Under the pieces are notes generated by a model. That model had not been told where the DNA came from. It saw only the letters and a program-made list of their open reading frames with translations, and did not search any database. From Rhinopithecus roxellana (taxonomy: Eukaryota > Chordata > Mammalia > Primates > Cercopithecidae), in assembly GCF_007565055.1 (NCBI RefSeq), contig NC_044568.1:45030156-45094155 (forward strand): DNA of 64,000 bases. The letters are read 5' to 3'. The first letter of the stretch is position 1; each line of letters starts with the position of its first letter. The position numbers and the translations under genes were made by a program. Below are positions 1 through 10,639 of the stretch, piece after piece.

Positions 1-193
1 CATCTAGACACGGGGTTCGCCTCATGGTAGTGTCAATCCAGCCATCTGTGCTGGTGGCCAGGGTGACTGAGCACTTCTCAGCCTGAGTTTTGGTGTGGTG
101 GTGGTAAGAAACAGAACCCATCTTGAAAATAAAGGGGGAGTTTCTCACAAGGACACAAAGGTGATTCCATATGGGACTCTGGGGATGGGAATA
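1..193. other. Unassigned sequence at left edge
   Basis: No gene or repeat is recognised here. A 21-base string at 25-45 recurs with one mismatch at 2496-2516, which may be chance or a small unclassified repeat. Confidence 0.3.
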
Positions 194-725
194 TGCTGTG
201 GACTGAATGTTTGTGACTGCCCCTCTCCCCCCACCGGCCCCCCATCAAGTTCATGTGTTCAAGCCTAACCTCTAATGTGATGGTATTAGGTTGGTGCAAA
301 AGTAATAGTGATTTTTGCCATTACCTTTAATGGCAAATTAAATGGCCATTACTTTTAATGGCAAAAATTCCAATTACATTTGAACCAATCTAATATTAGG
401 AGGTGGGGCCTTTGGGATGTAATTAGGATTAAATGCAGTCATGAAAATGGAACCCTCATGAAGGGGAGCAGTGCCCTTATAGAAGAGAATCCAGCAACTC
501 CCACCCATCCTTGCTTTGTCCCCCATGTGAGGACACAACAACAACAACACCAACAACAAAAACAGCCAAATGTGAACCGGGAAGCAGGCCATCACCAGAC
601 AAATCTGTCAGTGCTTTGATCTTGGACTTCTCAGCCTCCACGACTGTGAGAAATACATTTCTGTTGTTTGTAAGCCAACCAGTCTATGGGATTTCATTAC
701 AGCAGTTCAAACAGACTAAGACGGT
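194..725 (+). mobile_element. MaLR-type solo LTR (MLT1-like), split by MADE1
   Basis: The stretch follows the MaLR LTR pattern from 'gtggactgaatgtttgtg' through 'ggaggtggggcctttggg' and 'gtgaggacaca', ending in 'gaacagactaagac'. A 'gtgagaaatacatttctg' segment sits where these LTRs carry their polyadenylation signal. No internal region follows, so it is a solo LTR. A mariner MITE interrupts it at 286-393. The MaLR class is fairly secure; the subfamily is from memory. Confidence 0.7.
286..393. mobile_element. MADE1 mariner MITE, enlarged
   Basis: The terminal inverted repeats begin 'ttaggttggtgcaaaagtaa' and end with a degenerate copy of the complement, 'aaccaatctaa'. The TA target is duplicated at 284-285 and 394-395, and removing the element rejoins the host LTR cleanly. 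It spans 108 bp rather than about 80, because the central 'ccatta..tttaatggcaa' block appears twice. The element is palindromic, so strand is not meaningful. Confidence 0.9.
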
Positions 726-2084
726 ATAAAACTAAGAAAGGGAGATGCTATGGGAGTTTCTTTATCACTCCTTTCCTCCCTCCCCTCCCTCCTTCTCTAG
801 CCTCCCTATATGACCACGGTTTTCTCATTTCTGTTTTGCCCTGGGTACCAGCTCCATTTCCTTCTCTGCATAAAACCATCCTCCACTTAGTAATGGCGAG
901 GTGGACTACTCACCACACATTCATTCTTCTTCCAGATGTTTGGGGATCCTCTCCTTCCCTTTTGTCAGTTCATGTGATTTGGTTAAAGTCCCACTGATCT
1001 TATCAGAGTTAATAAGATGCTTTTGCTGGGGGTATTTTGGAAACAGATTGCCTCTCTTTACTATGGAGATTTTAAGATAGGGGAGGTAGGTCTGGGGGCT
1101 GCTGGGGTCATCTTCCAATGACCAAGACAAATCCTGTTTGAGAATAAACCCAGCACGTGGAGTAGGACAGGGAAATAGATTGTGTGACATCATTTGAGTC
1201 CCTGTATCAAGTGACACCTGATGCTTACATTAGCCTGGATTTTACAGTTGCCTCAGCCAGTAAATCCCCTTTTTTGTGTATAAGCTAATTTGTTTTTAAT
1301 TTTCTGTCACTTATGATAGAAAGAATTCCTACTGAAACCCATGACTTCCCTTTGAATTGCAAAGTCCCCAGGTCTGAATTGACTCCATATGGCCTTCCAG
1401 TCCAAGCACCACCACTTGATTACAGTTTCTGTATATATTACTTCATAGTCTCCAGAGGGACCCTCATTCAATCATCCCAGTCAAGGATTAAATCTCCTGA
1501 TTCACCACTGCTCTAATCAGCTACAGCCAGGAGGATGAGGTGACAGAGTATAAACACAATCGTGAGCCAGCAGGAACTGCAGGAGAAGGACAATACAAAA
1601 CAAGAGTCCAAATTGTGACCATTACATCCTTACTGAGTTCACTCAGCCCACTGAACAGGCACACAGAAACCCCTCTGAAATTCACAGCATCCAGGTATCT
1701 CAGCTGCTATCGCCCATTGGCCCATCAGACTGCATTAGCAACACTTAATGCTTGCCAAGCCTTGAGTTGGTGCCATGGAGCTCCCACTATGCAAAAAGGA
1801 GGCATCTTTGATTCTTTCTGCTTAGAGACTTTCATGTATCTGAAGAAACTATCACCCAGTTAGTATCTTTCTGCCTGATGCTGAAAAATGTCAAGGCTAG
1901 GAAGTGGCTGGCTAGCACACAAATTCTAGTCATTGCCCATGAAACTCTGGCTAGGGATTAGCAAGAAGAACATCCTAAAGTTCCCATTCACATCTGTGCA
2001 TGGAGACAAGGAAGTACTGGTTCATTAATATGTGTACTTAGCAAATGTTTTCTGGGTCCTGGTCTCTAAGACATGATTTTTTAA
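726..2084. other. Unassigned non-coding stretch
   Basis: No coding pattern or clear repeat is recognised. A pyrimidine-rich tract lies near 755-800. The reading frames here are short, and none has a recognisable protein motif. Confidence 0.3.
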
Positions 2085-2250
2085 AAAACCTGGGAGATTT
2101 TTAAGTGTCTTGCTTTAGCAGGACCTGGGTGTTCAAAGGCAGGTGACATAAGCTCTCTGAGCTTTAACTCTTCATCTTGAAAAGGGGAGGTGGTAATCCC
2201 TCCTTTATCTGCCTCAAAATGATGCTCATGCTCGTCTCCAGGAAGACTGT
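2085..2250 (+). repeat. MIR SINE fragment
   Basis: The order 'gctctctgagctttaact', 'cttcatcttgaaaagggg' and a run resembling 'ataccctcctttatctgcctc' parallels the MIR core ('cctctctgagcctcagttt', 'tcatctgtaaaatgggg', 'acctcatagg'). Divergence is high, so the edges are approximate. Confidence 0.45.
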
Positions 2251-2934
2251 GCTGCCACAGCTCTCTTTGTTATCAGAAGATGGGTTCTGATGACTGTGCA
2301 TCTAGCATCACCAACAGAAGTGCACAGATCCCATGCCAGTGTGAGCTGCAGTGGGTTTATGGACCCCACCCAGAGGAGGTGCTATCTATGCCCCTCCTTG
2401 TGTGCCATCTGCCTCCTGGGGTCCCCAGCTGTTAAGCAGGCCAACAACTGCCCACCTCAGTCTCCAGTAGAAGACGTAAAGACTCCCCTCCCCTCTGGTA
2501 GTGTCAATCTAGCCATAAGCATTTAGGCTTATGCTTTATGCCATATTAGGCTTATGCCTAGCCTTCTCCTGCACCGTCCACCACGGGACTTGCTATAGCA
2601 CAAACAGGAGGTGTAAACGACAGGAGTGGTTGAAGGGAGTCATTAGACAGTGGCCCAGCCTTCTCAAGCCCCAGTGGTGTGATGCTAAGGTAGTTCTTCA
2701 GAGAGACACCAGCAGGATTGAACCCCAAGTGCTTGCAGCAGTGACTTGCTCATGAATGGCAACTCTTATTAGATTTCCTTCCTTCCCTGTCTCACCTTCA
2801 CCATTCCCTAATTTGGGCTCCCTGGGATCACCTTGTAGATAAACTACCTACATCCAAGTCCTGGTCTCAGGGTGTATGCTAGAGGAACCCAAACCAAACC
2901 ACCAGCCCAGCCCTGACTCCTTTCACAACCATCT
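2251..2934. other. Unassigned stretch with a small inverted repeat
   Basis: Nothing coding is recognised. A short perfect hairpin, ATAAGC-ATTTAG-GCTTAT, lies near 2514-2533, followed by a second 'taggcttatgc' block about 20 bases on. Confidence 0.3.
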
Positions 2935-3090
2935 TGTCTCCAGTCCGGACTCATTTTTTGGTGTGTAATCTATTCCTGGAATTAAACAAGTGTGATTTGA
3001 ATTTTTGGGTATCCTTCCAGGGATATTTTATGCATTTACAAGCAAATGTGGACATAAAATTTATACACAAGCAAGATTCTGTCTTTTATA
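2935..3090 (-). repeat. Possible old L1 3'UTR fragment
   Basis: The segment around 'cttccagggatattttatgc' and 'atttatacacaagca' resembles an antisense 3'UTR block that recurs in mammalian L1M elements; a similar block occurs at 10700-10780. The match is weak and could be coincidental. Confidence 0.35.
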
Positions 3091-3416
3091 CCAAGACTTT
3101 AGAGTTCTTCCTCTCTTCTTCCATGCTTCTCCTCCATTCCCACAATCTAACTTTCTATCAGGTCTTCCATAACTGCAGTGAAAAGATGCTATGAAGCAGG
3201 AGATGCCAGGTGCAACACATAACAAGGGCAATTAACCCACACAGGGGAAAGGAGAAGTCAGAGAAGGCTTCCTAGAGGATGTGCTATTTGTGTTGCAACC
3301 TGAGGATTAAGTGGAAGCTAATCAGGTAAGCCACACAGTATATGCAATGGCCTGGAAGCCTAAAAAAGATTGGCTTGTTCAAAGAATTACAAGTGATCTG
3401 TTCAAAAGCAGCCAGG

Positions 3417-3739
3417 GGCCGAGCACGGTGGCTCATGCCTGTAATCCCAGCACTTTGGGAGGCCGAGGCGGGCAGATCACAAGGTCAAGACATCGAGACC
3501 ATCCTGACCAACATGGTGAAACCCCATCTCTACTAAAAATACAAAAACAAAAAACAAAAATTAGCCAGACCTGGTGGCGTGTGCCTGTAGTCCCAGCTAC
3601 TAGGGAGGCTGAGGCAGGAGAATAGCTTGAACTCGGGAGGCAGAGATTGCAGTGAGCCAAGATCACACCACTGCACTCCAGCCTAGCAACAGAGCAAGAC
3701 TCTGCCTCAAAAAAAAAAAAAAAAAAAAAGAAAGAAAAA
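3417..3739 (+). mobile_element. Alu SINE (full length)
   Basis: The element has both arms, starting 'ggccgagcacggtggctc', with a central A-rich linker and a long A-tail containing 'agaaagaa'. The 5' flank 'aaaagcagccagg' (3404-3416) recurs only beyond the next Alu (3932-3944, one mismatch), so the two Alus share one target-site duplication. Confidence 0.95.
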
Positions 3740-3931
3740 AAAAATTAGGCGGGCGCAGTGCCACACACCTGTAGTCCCAGCTACTTGGGAAGTTGAGGCA
3801 GGAGAATTGCTTGAACCTGGGAGGCAGAGGTTGCAGTGAGCCCAGATCATGCCTCTGCACTCCAGCCGCAGGCAACAGAGCAAGACTCCGTCTCAAAAAA
3901 AAAAAAAAAAAAAAAAAAAAAAGAAAGAAAG
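3740..3931 (+). mobile_element. 5'-truncated Alu in the tail of the preceding Alu
   Basis: The segment begins at the mid-Alu linker ('aaaattaggcgggcgcagtg') and continues through a full right arm to its own A-tail with GAAA units. It has no separate target-site duplication, so it either inserted into the A-tail of its neighbour or arose together with it as a trimer-like transcript. Confidence 0.9.
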
Positions 3932-4079
3932 AAAAGCAGCCTGGAATGTAAGGATAGGAATGGGAACAGCCAAGACTGAGTGATGGCCCAGACCTTTTCA
4001 TCCTTTCCCACTCTGGCCTGTTTTTCTCTCCAAACTCATCTTCTACTCCAGGACATGGACATGTGTTGGAATGCATTGT

Positions 4080-4372
4080 TTGTTTGTTTGTTTGTTTTGA
4101 GACAGAGTCTTACTCCGTTGCCCAGGTTGGAGTGCAGTGGTGTGATCTTGACTCACCACAACCTCGGCCTCCTGGGTTCAAGCAATTCTCCTGTCTCAGC
4201 CTCCTGAGCAGCTGGGACTACAGGAGCCAGCCACCACAACCGACTAACTTTTACTAGAGACAGAGTTTCACCATGTTGGCCAGGCTGGTTTCAAACTCCT
4301 GATCTCAGGTGATCCACCTGCCTTGGCCTCCCAAAGTGCTGGTATTACAGGTGTGAGCCACTGCATCCAGCC
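4080..4372 (-). mobile_element. Alu SINE (S-like)
   Basis: The poly-T/TTTG tail, 'gagacagagtcttactccg', 'cctcccaaagtgctggtatt' and 'gtgagccactgcatccagcc' show a near-complete Alu read from its complement. Divergence suggests an older S-type copy. Confidence 0.93.
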
Positions 4373-4534
4373 CTTTCTTACATGTTGATCCCCATTTCTC
4401 CTAAAACCCAACCAGGTTTGCTTGGGAAATCCTTCCAAGTCTGGCATAAATGGTGCCCACCATGAGAATCTTTCTGGTCTTCAAAGCAGTTGTGGTTTGA
4501 ATGCATCCTCCATCCCTGCATCAATCAGCTTAGG

Positions 4535-4605
4535 TGTGTCACCCTGTCAGAGCTCCTTAAGAACCAAGGGCACATAGTAGATACTGAATAAAAATGCTGA
4601 GTTAT
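4535..4605 (+). repeat. L2 LINE 3'-end fragment
   Basis: 'agctccttaagaaccaaggg' and 'gcacatagtagatactgaat' match the conserved L2 3' end ('agctccttgagggcaggg ... cacatagtaggtgctcaata'). Confidence 0.5.
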
Positions 4606-4744
4606 ACATCACAAATATCTCTACTACCTAACATTCTGTTGGTTGGATTTTTTTTACTTAAAAATAAATGACAAATTCACAGGAAGTTGCCAAAGTCATA
4701 TAGAAAGTCCCTGTGTACCATTTACCCATTTCCCCCAATGGCTA

Positions 4745-5245
4745 TGTTGCTGAAATACCAAGGGTTTGGTCCAGGTCCTGCTGCTCACTGCACAGAAAGC
4801 CAATCACTGAGACAACGAGTATTGCCAGGGAAGAAGACTTTATTCAGGTGATGCAGCTGAGGAGATGGGAGATCAGTCTCAAATCTGTTTCTTCAAGCAA
4901 CTAAAATTAGGGGTTTATATAGCAGAGAAGAAATGTAATTATTGGTGGGAAAATGAGAATTAGAGAGGGGTAAGGAAGAGGGGTTGATCAACAGGAGGCA
5001 GGTGGTTGGTTAGGCAACCATGATGAGTGAGGGGTCTGATGTCTCATTGTCTAGATGTGGTGATCTGGTGAGTTTCAGTTCCTTAGTACTATTTGGGGTG
5101 CCTAATGGTTGGTTTCTTGAGAGTGGAATCAGATAAGACAAATGTGATTTTAAGACCGGGAGGGTCAGTTTCTACATTAATTCAAAAGAAACCATAAACA
5201 TCACTTCTATGGGACAATTTGGCTGCTTTCAGTTACGTCTTCCAT
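4745..5245 (-). mobile_element. Solo retroviral LTR (ERV1-like, family not identified)
   Basis: The block interrupts otherwise continuous L1 3'UTR sequence ('cccaatggctatg' on the left, 'gcaacttgacattggtacaa' on the right). On the minus strand it holds an AATAAA signal (complement at about 4839-4844) followed by a short U5-like end with 'gcagtgagcagcaggacct'. This layout fits an LTR. No internal retroviral sequence is present, so it is a solo LTR. Its end resembles that of the LTR at 33437-33985. Confidence 0.55.
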
Positions 5246-5645
5246 ACTTATACCATTTCAAAGCTAGCAACTTGACATTGGTACAATCTGTGTGTGTAGG
5301 TTTATGTTATTTTATCATCAGTATATATTCCTGCAACCACCACAGTCAACATAGAGAATAATTCCATCACCACAAAGGCCTATCTCCTACCACTGCTTTA
5401 GAGTCATATCCCCCACCATCCCCGCCACCTCCACCTCCACTTCTGCAATCGCCCTAATGCTGGGGGCTCTAATCTGTTAATCTGTTTTCCAACTTGAAAT
5501 GTTGTCATTTCAAGGATGTTATACAGTGGAATCACACAGTATGTGATCTTTTGAGGTTGGCTTTACTCACACAGCATAATGCCTTTGAGATCCCCCTAAA
5601 TTATCGAGTCTATCAATAATTCACTCGTTTTTATTGCTGTGTAGT

Positions 5646-6044
5646 TGTATTAGTCTGTTCTCACATTGCTATAAAGTAATATCTGAAACTCGGTAATTTA
5701 TAAGGAAAACAGGTTCAATTGGCTCATGGTTCTGCAGGTTGTACAGGAAGCATGATGCTGTTCCTTAGTTCTGGGAGGCCTCAGGAAACTTGCAATCATG
5801 GGCAAAGGAGAAGGGGAAGCAGGCATGTCTAACATGGCTGGAACAGGAGGAAAAGAGAGCCGGGAGGTGCCACACACTTTTAAACAACTGGATCTGGTGA
5901 GAATTCTGTCATGAGATAGCACTAAGGAATGGTGCTAACCCATCAGAAACCTCCCTCATCACCTCCTACCAGGCCCCAACTCCAATATTGGTGATTACAA
6001 TTTGACATGAGATTTGGGCGGGGGCACAGATCCGAACCATATCA
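5646..6044 (-). mobile_element. MST-type MaLR solo LTR
   Basis: It begins 'tgtattagtctgttctcaca' and ends 'ccgaaccatatca', the complement of an MST/THE LTR. Flanks 'gtagt' and 'acagt' fit a diverged 5-bp target duplication inside the L1. No internal sequence remains. Confidence 0.85.
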
Positions 6045-6526
6045 ACAGTATTCTATAGCATAGGTGTAGCAGTTTATTTAACCATTCCTGTATACAGGGC
6101 ATTTTATGTGTCTCCAGTTTTTGGCTATTACAAATATAGCCGCTACAAACAGTCATGTACAGGTTTTGTGTGGACATACATTTTTAGTTCTTTCAGAAAA
6201 TGGCCAGAAGTACAATTCCTGGGTCATATGGTAAGTGTGTGTTTAGTTTTTTTAAAAAAAGCTATCTACCAAAGCGGCTAGATAATTTCACATTCCCACC
6301 AGCAATGTATACGTGATCCAGTTTATCCACAGCTTCCCCATGATCTGCTAGTTGTTACTATTTTTTAATCTTAGTGTTACAACAGGTGTGTAGTGATGTA
6401 GCTCATTGTGATTTTAATTTGCATTTCTTAAGTCCCAGTGATGTCAAACATCTTTTCATTTGCTTTTGTGCCATCTTGCATATCTTCAGTGAGATGTCTA
6501 TTCTTGCCTTTTGTCCATATTCCTTT

Positions 6527-6856
6527 TGTTTGTTTGTTTGTTTGTTTCTTTTTATGAGATGGAGTCTCGCTCTGTCACCCAGGCTGGAGTGCAGTGGCCT
6601 GATCTCCGCTCCCTGCAAGCTCCGCCTCCCGGTTCAGGCCATTCTCCTGACTCAGCCTCCGGAGTAGCTGGGACTACATATGCCCACTACGACGCCCGGC
6701 TAATTTTTTTCTTTTTTCTTTTTTTTTTTTAATTTTAGTAGAGATGGGGTTTCACCGTGTTAGCCAGGATGGTCCCGATCTCCTGACCTCGTGATCCGCC
6801 CGCCTTGACCTCTCAAAGTGCTGGGATTACAGGCATGAGCCACCGCGCCCGGCCTA
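6527..6856 (-). mobile_element. AluY-like SINE at an L1 discontinuity
   Basis: A complete Alu in complement, with TTTG-rich tail, 'gagatggagtctcgctctgt', 'gacctcgtgatccgcccgcc' and 'gccaccgcgcccggcc'. The CpG-rich state suggests a fairly young Y-type copy. I find no target-site duplication, and the L1 sequence on its two sides is not contiguous. Confidence 0.93.
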
Positions 6857-9809
6857 TTTTAGGTTCTTTGTTCTGTTCCATTGAATTATATTTCTAGCCC
6901 TTTGCCAATATCCCAATGTCTTGTTTATTATAGTTTTATATAATTAATCTTGCAACTGGATAGAGTAATTCCTTTTATTTTGCTCTTACTTTTCAGAATT
7001 GTGCTATTCTTTTGTGTTTCCAAATAAACTTTGGAAAATTCTTTCTATATATTCAAAATATTTTATGGGGATTTTAATAAGAATTGCACTAAACCTATAT
7101 ATCAATTTCAGGAGAATTCAAAATTTTGTGGCACTAAATCTCCCAGTCCATAGGCATCTCTCCATTTATTTGGATCTCCTTTCTCCTTTATAGGCATCTC
7201 TCCATTTATTTGGATTAGCATCTGATAGTTTTCAGCATATAAATTCTGTGCATGTTTTTGTCAGATTTATACCAAAGTAGTCAGTGTTTTAGAGCAACTC
7301 TAAGTGGTATTTTATGTTTAGCTTTTGTTGTCATGTGTTTGTTGCTTTTATATACAAATACAATTGATTTGGGTATGTTGATTTTGCATCCTGAAACCTT
7401 GCTAAACTCACTTTAAAAAATTTGTATGGGTTCCTTGAGGTTTTCTGTGTAGACAATTATTTCATTTACAAATAGGGATAACCTTATTTTTCCCTTCTGA
7501 TCTATACGTCTTTTATTTCCTTTTCTTGCCTTATTGCCCTGGCTAGAACTTCTAGCACAATGGTAAATAGCAATGTTGAGAGTGAACATCCTTATGTCAT
7601 TCTTGATCTAAAAAGAAAAGCATTCATGCATTCACCACAAAGTATGATGTTAGCTTCCTTAATTTGATAGAGACCATTTATTTTAAATATTTTTGTATAA
7701 ATGATATCTATCAAATTAAGAAAGTTCCCCTCATTCTTATTTTCATGAGAGTTCTTATAATAAATGGGTATTGAATTTAATCAAATGATTTTTCCACATT
7801 AATTGATATAACAATGTGATATTTTTCTTCTTTAGCTTATTAATATGATGAGTTACATTGATTTTCAAAATTTGAACTAGTCTTCCTTCCCTGGCATAAG
7901 AAGAATTACTAATAAAATATTTGCATATATATTACTGATTTCTATTTACTAATATTTTGTTAATAATTTTTAATCTATTTTCATGAGGACTATTCCTCTG
8001 TAATGTTTGTTTATGTGTTACCATCTTTGTCCAAGTTTAGTAGGATGCTAATGTTGGCTTCATAAAATGAATTGAAAATGTCCCCTTCTCTTCTATTTTC
8101 TGGAAGAGGTTGTGTAGAGTCGATGTTCTTTAATCATTTAGTAGAATTCTCCAGCAAAACCATCAGTGCCTGAAGATTACTTTTTTGGGGGTTTTAATTT
8201 ACTAATTTAATTTCCTTAATACGTTCAGGGCTCTTTGAATAACTACTTCATATTTGGTGGTTATGTATTTTGTGAAATTGGTTCATTTCACTTATGAAAT
8301 TTATTTGTGTACAGTTGTTTGTGTAGAGTCATCTAAATTATTCTTTAGATGACTGCAGGGTCTGTAACGATCTATCCTATTTTATTTCTAATATATGAAG
8401 TTGTTGTCTTCCTTTTTCTTTGTCAGTCTTGCTAGAGTTTTATCTATTACATTGATCTTTTCAAAGAACAAGCTGTTTGTTTCATTGATTTTGTTATTGT
8501 TTTCCTGTTTTTAATTCCATTGATTTCTGCTTGTACATTATTTCCCTTCTTCTACTTGCTTTGGTTTATTTTGCTCTTTTACTTTTCCTAGTTTCTTGAG
8601 GAAATAAATTATTGATTTGAAACTATTCTAATTATATAGATGCCATAAATTTCCCTCTTAACATCGTTTTAGTTGTGTCTCACAGATTTTGATATGTTGT
8701 ATTTTTTTTTTCTTTCAGTGAAATGTATTTTTAAATTTCCCGTGAGACTTGCTTTTTTGGCCCACAGATCATTTAGGAATGTAGTGTTCAGCTTCCAGGT
8801 GTTTGGAGATTTTTCTGTTATCTTTCTGTTATTGATTTCTAGTTGCATTCTGTTGTGGGAAGACAACACACTCTGCTTGATTTAAATGTTTTAGATTTTC
8901 TGAGGTTTATCTTAAATCTCAGGATTTGGTCTATCTTGGTATATCCATGGACAATTGAAAAGAATGTGTATTTGCTTGTGTTGGGTGTGCTGTTCTATAA
9001 ATGTCAATGAGATCTTGTCTGTTGATAATATTGTTGAATTTTCCTATATCCTTGCTGATTTTCTGTCTAGTTGTTTGATAAATTATTGATAGAAGGGTGT
9101 GGATGTTTCCAATATTAATTATAGAGTTGTCTATTTCTCTTTTCAGTTCTATCAACTTTGCTTCACATATTTTAAGCTCTTTTGTTTTGCGCATACACAT
9201 TTAGGATTGCTGTGTTCCTGCTGGATTGACCCTTTTACTATTATGTAGTGGCCCTTGCTTTCACTGGTAATTTTCATCAGCCTGAATATTTTTATCTGAT
9301 ATTAATACAGTCACTCCTGCTTTCTGTTGATTATTTTTTGCATGGTATATCTTTTTTCATCATTTTACTTTCAATCTACCCATGTATTGAAGTGAATTTC
9401 TTACAGACATTACATAATTGGTCTTTTTAAAAATCCATTGTAGCAATTTGTGTTTTAGTAAGTCTGTTTAGACCATTTACATTTAATGTAATTACTGATA
9501 TGCTAGGGCTTAAGTCTGTCATTTACATTTTGTTTTCTGTTTGTTTTCTCTGTTTTTAGTTTCTTCATTTTCTCTTTTCTACCTCTTCTTTGAGTTGCTT
9601 GCACCTTTAAAATAATGCCACTTTAATTTATCTACTATTTTCATGTATATAAGTTTTTATGTGGTTGCTCTAGTTATTACATTATATACACATTACTTGG
9701 TATAACAAGTGATATGTTATTAATATCTGGTCATTTTCAATATTATGTTAAAACTCTGGATCTTATTTAAATCTTGTGCTTTAGAAGATCTCCTCAGACA
9801 CTGCTTCAA

Positions 9810-10255
9810 TAGGGAACAGGGGGACACTGCCTCGTTACTGCCACATAGGGGTGGAATTTCAGGTTTTCCATTTGGCCTTCACTGATACCCAGTGGGGAAA
9901 GAGCTCCTTGTTACTCCTGAGCATGGATGGGAGTTCAGGATCCCTACTAGGTATCTACTATAACCACCCTGCCTGGGAAGGGGAAGTAAGCCATGTTTCT
10001 GCTCCCTATGTGGCCTCCACTGACATCACAGAGTGTGGCCACATTACTGCTGAGCAAAGGTAAAAGTTCTGACACTCCATTAAGCCTCTACAGATGTTCT
10101 CCCTGTTAGGAAGTGGATGGGTACCTAATATCACTGAGTGGGAAGGGAAGTCCAGGCTACCCATATGGTGTCCACTGACACCATTTTAGCAGAGGAGTTT
10201 GTGTACCTCATTACAACCTGAGGAGGGTGGAAATTTAGGCTCTCACCTCCATTTG
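9810..10255. repeat. Degenerate tandem array, units about 62-84 bp
   Basis: A motif close to 'ggcctccactgacacc' recurs at about 9874, 9950, 10012, 10083 and 10167. It alternates with 'ggtggaatttcagg/gggagttcagg/ggaagtccagg' and 'cctcgttactgc/ccttgttactcc/cctcattacaac' blocks. Units are strongly diverged. It abuts the 5' side of the old minus-strand L1 and may be an old L1 5'UTR remnant. Confidence 0.5.
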
Positions 10256-10639
10256 CTGATGGAAATGGGAATGAAGCGACAATTTTTTTCTGTGGTTTAT
10301 AGCTAGAGTACAGCGGTTATTGCCTACAAGTTTTTGTCTTACCGAGCTGTCCCCTTTTTGGTCCTTTGGCTACAGACCATAGTCTTTTCTTGCAACTTTA
10401 TCTGTGTCAATTGGCATTTCTGGGTTTATGATTTCTCCAATTCATAGTCTTGGATGTATGAACCCTAGGGAACTCACCACCAAGCAATTCTTCAGGTTTT
10501 GAGGTTCTTAGCCAGTCTGCCACCTTATCAGAAGTGGAAGTCCCATGATTAAATTATTTTTAATATTTATGCATTTATTTATCAGTAGGTCTGTTCATGT
10601 GGCTCTAAATTTAAGACACCAAAGAAAGTATAATAAAAA
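10256..10639. other. Unassigned stretch
   Basis: No coding pattern is recognised. It may be further old L1 sequence linking the tandem array to the next L1 3' end, but I cannot match it. Confidence 0.25.

Larger units (their letters stand above)
3235..3960 (-). repeat. L2 LINE remnant split by an Alu pair
   Basis: The pieces 'agagaaggcttcctagagga', 'gcaacctgaggattaa' and, beyond the Alus, 'cagcctggaatgtaaggat' follow the antisense L2 3' region ('ggaaggcttctcagaggaggtg' type). The insertion block 3417-3931 interrupts it. The L2 assignment is from memory. Confidence 0.5.
4640..9795 (-). mobile_element. Old L1 (L1M/PB-age) with degraded ORF2, multiply interrupted
   Basis: Read on the minus strand this is an ancient L1. 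The 3'UTR lies at 4640-5640, ORF2 C-terminal region at about 6050-6525, reverse-transcriptase and linker region at about 6860-8700, and endonuclease region at about 8700-9250. Hallmark antisense phrases include 'ttattgctgtgtagt', 'cattcccaccagcaatgtat', 'ctagaacttctagcacaatg' and 'agtgttcagcttccaggt'. Stops and frameshifts are frequent, so no activity is expected. Later insertions are an ERV LTR (4745-5245), an MST LTR (5646-6044) and an AluY (6527-6856). A perfect 26-bp tandem duplication lies at 7150-7215. Confidence 0.85.

Noticed and set aside
9810..10255. Regularly spaced motifs as a CRISPR array
   Set aside because: Units are diverged and irregularly spaced, the genome is a primate, and no cas genes exist; it is a decayed tandem repeat.
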